Below are positions 6,566-11,031 of a DNA stretch of 11,031 bases, in pieces (the stretch's first letter is position 1; each line of letters begins with the position of its first letter). The stretch comes from JAHRVQ01 sp046290215. Its GTDB lineage: Bacteria > Pseudomonadota > Gammaproteobacteria > Pseudomonadales > Azotimanducaceae. Under the pieces are notes generated by a model. It made no database searches and had not been told where the DNA came from. It saw only the letters and a program-made list of their open reading frames with translations. The position numbers were made by a program, and so were the translations under genes. The stretch covers positions 1-11,031 of the forward strand of contig JBKAGC010000119.1 of the NCBI GenBank assembly GCA_046290215.1, read 5' to 3'.

Positions 6566-8986
6566 TTAGCCGGTGGCAGCCACCAGATTGCTCTGGGCGC
6601 GTTCCAGAGCCCGGGCCACATCTTCGAGACGCACGGGTTTTGCCACAAAGTCATTCATGCCCGCTTCCACGCAGCGGGTGCGATCTTCTTCCCGGGCATT
6701 TGCGGTCATGGCGATGATGTAAGTATTTTGTCCGTTGCTGAGTTTGCGAATCTCCCGGGTTGCTTCAAGTCCGTCTAATTCCGGCATCTGAATGTCCATT
6801 AATACAATGCTGTAGCGATTTTGTTTGAATAGCTGTAGCGCCTCAGCACCGTCGGCAGCCAGGTCAGCGCGAATACCGAGCTTCTGTAGCATGTTTTTAG
6901 CGACAGTTTGGTTCACCATATTGTCTTCCGCGACTAACACGGATTGCGTCGTTAAACCCTGCTGCAACGAGGTCGTCTTTGGTGGGGAGGATTCAGCTTG
7001 TAAGTTTTCTAGTAAGAAACCTTGAATGGCGGTTAACAGATCGACACTTCGGATGGGTTTGCGGATGACCCTACTGAATAGCTGCCGGTCTACCTCCCCA
7101 TGATCTAAGGAGGTGAGGAGGAAAAACGGTGGCACCGGATCCAGTTTTGCCCGGCAGGCATGGGCGAGCTGTTCCCCATTCATTTCCGGCATGGCCATAT
7201 CGGAAACAATAAAGTCTGGTAAATCTTCTCGATCTAGCGCTGCAAGCAGGCCGCTGGCCTCGCTGAAGATTTTTGCTTCGATGCCATACCAGTGGAAAAT
7301 ACCAAAGAGAATTTCCCGGTTGGTTTTGTTGTCATCAACGGCGAATACCTTAAGATTCTCCAGACCCTCAAGGGGTTTTTGCTCCAGGGACCGGCAGGGC
7401 ATGGTCAGGTTCACGGTAAAGGTAGAACCCTGGCCCATGGTGCTATTTACAGAGATGTTACCTCCCATCAATTCCACCAGGGATTTTGAGATCGAGAGGC
7501 CCAGCCCTGTGCCTCCATGACGCCGGGTGGAAGAGTTGTCGGCCTGGGTAAATGCATCGAATAGGGTGGTGAGTTTGTCCTCTGGAATACCGACCCCGGT
7601 ATCGACCACGGAAAAGCTGATACTGCTCTGGGGTTGCTTGTCTTGCACCCGAATTCGTAAACAGACCTCACCATCGTCGGTGAATTTGATGGCATTGGAC
7701 AGCAGATTTACCAGCACTTGTCGCAGCCGTTGCAGGTCGCCGCGAATCAAACGTCGTTGGTTTACCGGTAGGTCCAGGATGAGTTCAACCTTTTTATCCG
7801 CCGCGATGGCACTCACAATGTCGAGAGCGTCGGCGGCACATTGCTCCAGTTCAAACTCTTGATCATCGAGTTCCACCTGACCTGCTTCAATTTTCGAAAA
7901 GTCGAGAATTTCATTGATAATGTTCAGTAAGGATTCACCGCTAGCACGAATAGTTTCCACGTAGCCGAGCTGTTCATCCTCGAGGCGTGTATTGAGTAGC
8001 AGAGAGGTCATGCCGATAACGCCATTCATTGGCGTACGTATCTCATGGCTCATATTGGCGAGAAACTGGGAGCGTGTTTCAGTTGCCAGTTCCGCGGCAT
8101 CTTTGGCAGCTTGCAGGAGGCGTTGGCGTTGGTCCAGGTCACTGATATCTGCGAGACGTACCATAATGGTCTCGTTGCGACTGCCCAGGCGGCCCATACT
8201 CAATCTACCGTAAAACTCCTTGCCGGTTGCAGTGGTGAAGGTGAAATCAGACTCGTACTGTTCGGTAATCATTTGCTCGAAGATCACCGCTCGCGCAGTA
8301 GCGTCAAATTCTCGGGTGAAGCTGGCACGAAGGAGTGATGCCACCTGAGCTGGATCGTCAGTTTCAAACATCTCCAGCAGCCTCTGGTTAATCCCTTGTA
8401 CTTCTAAATTGCGGATGTCGCCATAAAGCATACCTGCTGTAGATTTTTCGAATATGGCGTGGATGATTTCATCTTGCTGGGTGCGGTAGTTTCGGGTTTG
8501 GATCAAGTAAATCCGCAGCAGGGCAGCAACTGTCGCAGAAACGATGAGTACTAACGCAAAATCAATGGTGTCGCGGGTTGCACCGCCGTAGCTAAACAGG
8601 GTGGCAAGTTGAATGACGATGCCGCCAACCACCCAACAGATCACTAAACTGACCTTTTGTAAGATGAGCGTCACCAGACACAGGGCCATGCTAGCCACCA
8701 GCACCGAACCGGTACTAAAGTCCGCAATGCGAATTCGCTCGGCATAATAGTAAATAATCACATAGCTAACGAGCAGGGTGAGAATGCCGATGTGTTGGCG
8801 AATCCTGGGCAAGATAAAACTACCTACCAGAATTGAACTGGCACAGGTCACATGTAACAACAGGGAGTACTTTAACGAATCCGCCTGCTGGATTTCTGCT
8901 GGTAGTCTTAGATAGCCGGCAATCACGGCAACGAGGCCGATCAAGAACAAGCAGCGGTAAAGATTTAATTCAGACAGGGAATGCAC
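6566..8986 (-). CDS. Membrane hybrid sensor histidine kinase with two receiver domains
   Basis: This is an 806-residue inner-membrane hybrid kinase. About six hydrophobic helices span residues 12-162 and form a sensor of no family I recognise. A PAS-like segment follows (about 173-285), then the dimerisation/phosphoacceptor domain with H314 in SHEIRTPMNG. The ATPase domain has an N box (NLLSNAIKF, 427-435), G1 DTGVGIP (462-468) and G2 GGTGLGLS (491-498). Receiver 1 (about 545-658) has D551-D552, phosphoacceptor D596, T625 and K643. Receiver 2 (about 682-798) has E687-D688, D731, T761 and K783. Both receivers keep all key residues. There is no C-terminal HPt domain, so phosphorelay would need a separate HPt protein. 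The start is GTG at 8986; an in-frame TAG lies at 9043-9041 and no ATG lies between, and no good ribosome-binding site is visible. No response regulator is encoded next to it. Confidence 0.95.
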   Translation of the reverse strand: MHSLSELNLYRCLFLIGLVAVIAGYLRLPAEIQQADSLKYSLLLHVTCASSILVGSFILPRIRQHIGILTLLVSYVIIYYYAERIRIADFSTGSVLVASMALCLVTLILQKVSLVICWVVGGIVIQLATLFSYGGATRDTIDFALVLIVSATVAALLRIYLIQTRNYRTQQDEIIHAIFEKSTAGMLYGDIRNLEVQGINQRLLEMFETDDPAQVASLLRASFTREFDATARAVIFEQMITEQYESDFTFTTATGKEFYGRLSMGRLGSRNETIMVRLADISDLDQRQRLLQAAKDAAELATETRSQFLANMSHEIRTPMNGVIGMTSLLLNTRLEDEQLGYVETIRASGESLLNIINEILDFSKIEAGQVELDDQEFELEQCAADALDIVSAIAADKKVELILDLPVNQRRLIRGDLQRLRQVLVNLLSNAIKFTDDGEVCLRIRVQDKQPQSSISFSVVDTGVGIPEDKLTTLFDAFTQADNSSTRRHGGTGLGLSISKSLVELMGGNISVNSTMGQGSTFTVNLTMPCRSLEQKPLEGLENLKVFAVDDNKTNREILFGIFHWYGIEAKIFSEASGLLAALDREDLPDFIVSDMAMPEMNGEQLAHACRAKLDPVPPFFLLTSLDHGEVDRQLFSRVIRKPIRSVDLLTAIQGFLLENLQAESSPPKTTSLQQGLTTQSVLVAEDNMVNQTVAKNMLQKLGIRADLAADGAEALQLFKQNRYSIVLMDIQMPELDGLEATREIRKLSNGQNTYIIAMTANAREEDRTRCVEAGMNDFVAKPVRLEDVARALERAQSNLVAATG

Positions 8987-9003
8987 TAACAGACCGGGCT
9001 TTT

Positions 9004-9025
9004 GGCTATCCCTTAAGCATAGACC
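9004..9025 (-). other. Imperfect hairpin between aminotransferase and kinase
   Basis: On the minus strand GG-T-CTAT and ATAGCC can pair as six base pairs with one bulged T around a nine-base loop that contains AAGGG. The 58-base gap has no T run and no clear promoter, so the hairpin is more likely an intercistronic structure than a terminator. It is a by-eye fold of modest strength. Confidence 0.25.
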
Positions 9026-9044
9026 CTCTGGGCTGATCTGCTAG

Positions 9045-10310
9045 TTACGCGGCATCGCCCCGGAGGACTCGCTCGCACGCTGTTTGCAAGCGCTTTGCGG
9101 CCTCGAGGAAGTGCTCTTGCGGCGTCCAGGCATAGGCAATACGGATACAGTCAGGGCCGGTTTGGCTAGCGTCGGAGAACCCGGTACCCGGATTTACGGC
9201 GATACCTTCCTCAACCGCAGTTCGCCACAGTGGCTCGAGGGGTATATCCGAGTTGAGCCTGGCCCAGAAGTAGAAGCCGCCTTTAGGTTTTTGCCATTGC
9301 ATGTATTGTCCTACGGCTGGCGTAAGGGCAGCGTGTAGAGCGTCCCGCTTGGCCTGATAAAAGTCCCGGACGTACTCCATGTGCGGTTCGTATTCACCCG
9401 CACTGAGGAATTCGCTCATGGCGCGTAAACCCACCTGATTTTGTCCCATGGCGAAGCGCATTCTGGCAAATAGCGCCAGCAGTTCAGGTCGGGCGTGAAT
9501 CCAGCCAACCCGAATACCGGTGGCCACGGTTTTTGAGAATGTGCCGGTGGTAACAATGCCCCAGTTATCTGCCAGTGTGGCAAAACTCGGCGGTGGTGCT
9601 TCATCATCAAACCACAATTCCCGATACGCCTCATCATCCAGGATCATCAGGTCATGTTCATGGGCTAGCTCGAGAATTGCCATGCGCCGCTGCTCACTCA
9701 AGGTCCAACCGGTTGGATTTTGAAAGGTTGAAATGGTGTATAGGAGTTTGGCGTTTTTGCCAGCGTCCTTAAGTTCAAGCAACAGACGTTTTAGCTCGTC
9801 TACTTTAATGCCTTCTGCATCCATATTGACGAAGCGAACATCCGCACCTACGCCGCGGAAGTTGTGCAACGTACCCATATAGGTAGGGTTCTCTGCAATG
9901 ATGACGTCACCAGGGTTAATCAGGGAGCGAACAATCAAGTCGATCGCCCCGGATGAACCATTGGTCATCTGGAACTCATCCGCAGCCACCGGGACGCCTT
10001 CCATAGTGCTGCGATGTTGCGCCAGCCACTCACGGATTTGTGCAGGGCCGGCACCAAAGCCATAACGCAGCGCTGCATCACCTGGTTTGCTAAATACTAC
10101 CTGGGAGGCAGTTTCGAGCTTTTTCTTCGGTAGCGTTTTAGCATCAGGAATGCCAACGGCAAGGTATAACAGATCCCGTTTTGGGGTTACATCTTTGGGT
10201 AAATCCCACTCGCCAGCAGTACCGTACAGCGGACCGGCAAAACGGTTTGCCACCTCCACAGGGGAGCGATTTGACCAGCGTTGGGCGAGTTTTTCTTTAA
10301 TATCATTCAT
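9045..10310 (-). CDS. PLP-dependent aminotransferase, class I/II (fold type I)
   Basis: This is a cytoplasmic aminotransferase-fold enzyme, about 421 residues from the ATG at 10310. Visible landmarks, numbered from that ATG, are the NGSSGAIDL cofactor-phosphate region (117-125), NPTYMG (141-146), QNPTGWTLS (197-205), ILDDEAYREL (223-232; Asp226 and Tyr229 should contact the pyridine ring) and GTFSKTVATGIRVGW (256-270) with Schiff-base Lys260. The pattern resembles the broad 2-aminoadipate/kynurenine/aromatic aminotransferase branch, which is also the C-terminal fold of MocR regulators, but there is no N-terminal DNA-binding domain here. The amino donor cannot be assigned. An alternative in-frame start, TTG at 10328, adds six residues (MRYGYA) and has GAAGAG (10341-10336) seven bases upstream, while the ATG has no obvious ribosome-binding site, so the longer form is possible. 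It heads the minus-strand block and diverges from a Rieske oxygenase gene. Confidence 0.93.
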   Translation of the reverse strand: MNDIKEKLAQRWSNRSPVEVANRFAGPLYGTAGEWDLPKDVTPKRDLLYLAVGIPDAKTLPKKKLETASQVVFSKPGDAALRYGFGAGPAQIREWLAQHRSTMEGVPVAADEFQMTNGSSGAIDLIVRSLINPGDVIIAENPTYMGTLHNFRGVGADVRFVNMDAEGIKVDELKRLLLELKDAGKNAKLLYTISTFQNPTGWTLSEQRRMAILELAHEHDLMILDDEAYRELWFDDEAPPPSFATLADNWGIVTTGTFSKTVATGIRVGWIHARPELLALFARMRFAMGQNQVGLRAMSEFLSAGEYEPHMEYVRDFYQAKRDALHAALTPAVGQYMQWQKPKGGFYFWARLNSDIPLEPLWRTAVEEGIAVNPGTGFSDASQTGPDCIRIAYAWTPQEHFLEAAKRLQTACERVLRGDAA

Positions 10311-10413
10311 GGCGTAACCATAGCGCAAATTGAAGCTCTTCGGGGCGTGTTTTCTTCCCCGGCTGGCAGAGGTACTCTTAGATTTAATCAGGTAGCCATA
10401 AGTTCATGCCATC
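10311..10413. promoter_or_regulatory. Divergent promoter region between aminotransferase and Rieske oxygenase genes
   Basis: About 100 bases separate the two divergent starts, enough for back-to-back promoters and one shared operator. The only -10-like box is TTTAAT (10383-10388) on the plus strand, without a -35 at proper spacing. A CTGGCA at 10363-10368 lies only 14 bases before it. I do not see a convincing promoter in either direction. No sigma-54 site holds up: TGGCA at 10364-10368 lacks the downstream GC. Confidence 0.4.
10341..10361. other. Inverted repeat CGGGG-N11-CCCCG next to the aminotransferase start
   Basis: CGGGG (10341-10345) and CCCCG (10357-10361) are perfect inverted repeats around an 11-base T-rich spacer. 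In RNA read toward the aminotransferase, the hairpin would end at the first base of the GAAGAG purine stretch that could serve the TTG start. It could be an operator half-site pair or an RNA hairpin affecting initiation. The arms are short. Confidence 0.3.
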
Positions 10414-11031
10414 ATGAAACCGATTATTAGCCAGGAACAACTGGATAGAGTTGCAGCGCCCCTCAGTCAGGCCTGGACACTACCCCCTGCGGCCTACACA
10501 GATCCGTTGGTGTTCGAGCAAGAAACCGCAGAGATTTTTCGTCAGGAGTGGACCTGTGTGGCGCGGCTCGAGCAAGTGCCCGCGGTAGGAGATTTCATGT
10601 GCGCAGATTTGTTTGGCCAACCTATTGTTATTGTGCGCAATGCTGAGCGAGAGGTTAAGGTAATGTCTAGTGTGTGTTTGCACAGGGCAATGCCAGTGGC
10701 GGAGGGCAGTGGTAATGCCACCCGCTTTGTTTGTCCGTACCACCATTGGACCTATGAATTAGATGGGCGCCTGCGTAGTGCCCCCATGATGCAAGACGTG
10801 GACGGTTTTATTGCTTCAGATCATCAACTGCCAGAGCTGAAAACGGAGGTGTGGTTGGGATTTGTCTTTGTCAGTCTGAACCCTAATGCCGAGCCCGTAG
10901 CGCCACAGCTTGAAGGTCTGAGTGAGAAACTAGCAGCGCATAATTTTGCCGGAAAAGAAATTGTCGAAACTATCGAGTTTGACAGTCCCTGGAACTGGAA
11001 AATTCTGGTGGAAAACTTTATGGAGGCCCAA
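10414..11031 (+). CDS. Rieske [2Fe-2S] oxygenase large subunit, 3' end cut off
   Basis: From the ATG at 10414 the frame is open for 206 codons to the window edge. The N-terminal Rieske domain carries the 2Fe-2S ligands C88-x-H90-R and C107-x-x-H110-H-W, the standard spacing of ring-hydroxylating oxygenase alpha subunits and of related enzymes such as glycine betaine and carnitine oxygenases. The linker into the catalytic domain is visible as SPWNWKILVENFMEA (191-205). The window ends just before the His-His-Asp mononuclear iron ligands that should follow, so catalytic integrity cannot be judged. Full members run about 350-450 residues and need a reductase partner, which is not in view. No strong ribosome-binding site precedes the ATG. 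An out-of-frame ATG at 10406 opens a three-codon reading frame ending in a TGA that overlaps the start. The divergent aminotransferase hints at a nitrogen-containing substrate, but this is inference. Confidence 0.92.
   Translation, partial: MKPIISQEQLDRVAAPLSQAWTLPPAAYTDPLVFEQETAEIFRQEWTCVARLEQVPAVGDFMCADLFGQPIVIVRNAEREVKVMSSVCLHRAMPVAEGSGNATRFVCPYHHWTYELDGRLRSAPMMQDVDGFIASDHQLPELKTEVWLGFVFVSLNPNAEPVAPQLEGLSEKLAAHNFAGKEIVETIEFDSPWNWKILVENFMEAQ

Noticed and set aside
7113..7520. Plus-strand frame opposite the kinase receiver and ATPase region
   Set aside because: The kinase motifs on the minus strand are unambiguous. This frame is arginine/serine-rich low-complexity shadow coding.
10364..10378. 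Sigma-54 promoter upstream of the Rieske gene
   Set aside because: TGGCA is present, but the -12 GC dinucleotide at proper spacing is missing.
10480..10746. Minus-strand frame opposite the Rieske gene
   Set aside because: The plus strand encodes intact Rieske ligand motifs here, and the opposing frame has no support.

Overview
The window looks like a stretch of core chromosome from a marine-type gammaproteobacterium. This is inferred from the class II (enterobacterial-length) IlvC, a ModF-type double ATPase very close to the E. coli protein, a moderate GC content by eye, and tightly packed genes. I see no rRNA, tRNA, insertion sequence, phage gene or CRISPR array. Taxonomy was not tested by any search.

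Left block (1-5628). A fragment of an unrecognised gene runs leftward off the edge (1-85). Across a promoter-sized gap it diverges from ilvC (ketol-acid reductoisomerase, valine/isoleucine synthesis). ilvC overlaps a modF-like twin-ABC ATPase by 8 bases, and modF overlaps a drug/metabolite-type MFS transporter by an ATGA junction. These three are probably one translationally coupled operon. After 56 bases with a small hairpin comes a CaiB/BaiF (class III) CoA-transferase on the same strand.

Middle block (5662-10328, minus strand). Read in the direction of transcription this is a class I/II PLP aminotransferase, a membrane-anchored hybrid histidine kinase with two receiver domains, and a SurE-type nucleotidase with a signal peptide. 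Gaps of 58 and 79 bases would allow one transcript, but both gaps hold short inverted repeats. The block converges on the CoA-transferase with only 33 bases between stop codons.

Right edge (10414-11031). A Rieske-type oxygenase large subunit diverges from the aminotransferase across about 100 bases and is cut off just where the catalytic-domain iron ligands should begin.

How the genes work together: only the ilvC-modF-MFS coupling is strongly shown by the sequence. The aminotransferase/Rieske pair may act on a common nitrogenous substrate, but this is inference from divergent arrangement alone. I found no clear candidate for an undescribed multi-gene system. The most unusual items are the exported SurE, the coupling of ilvC to a ModF-like ATPase and an exporter, and the orphan kinase with two intact receivers and no HPt domain.
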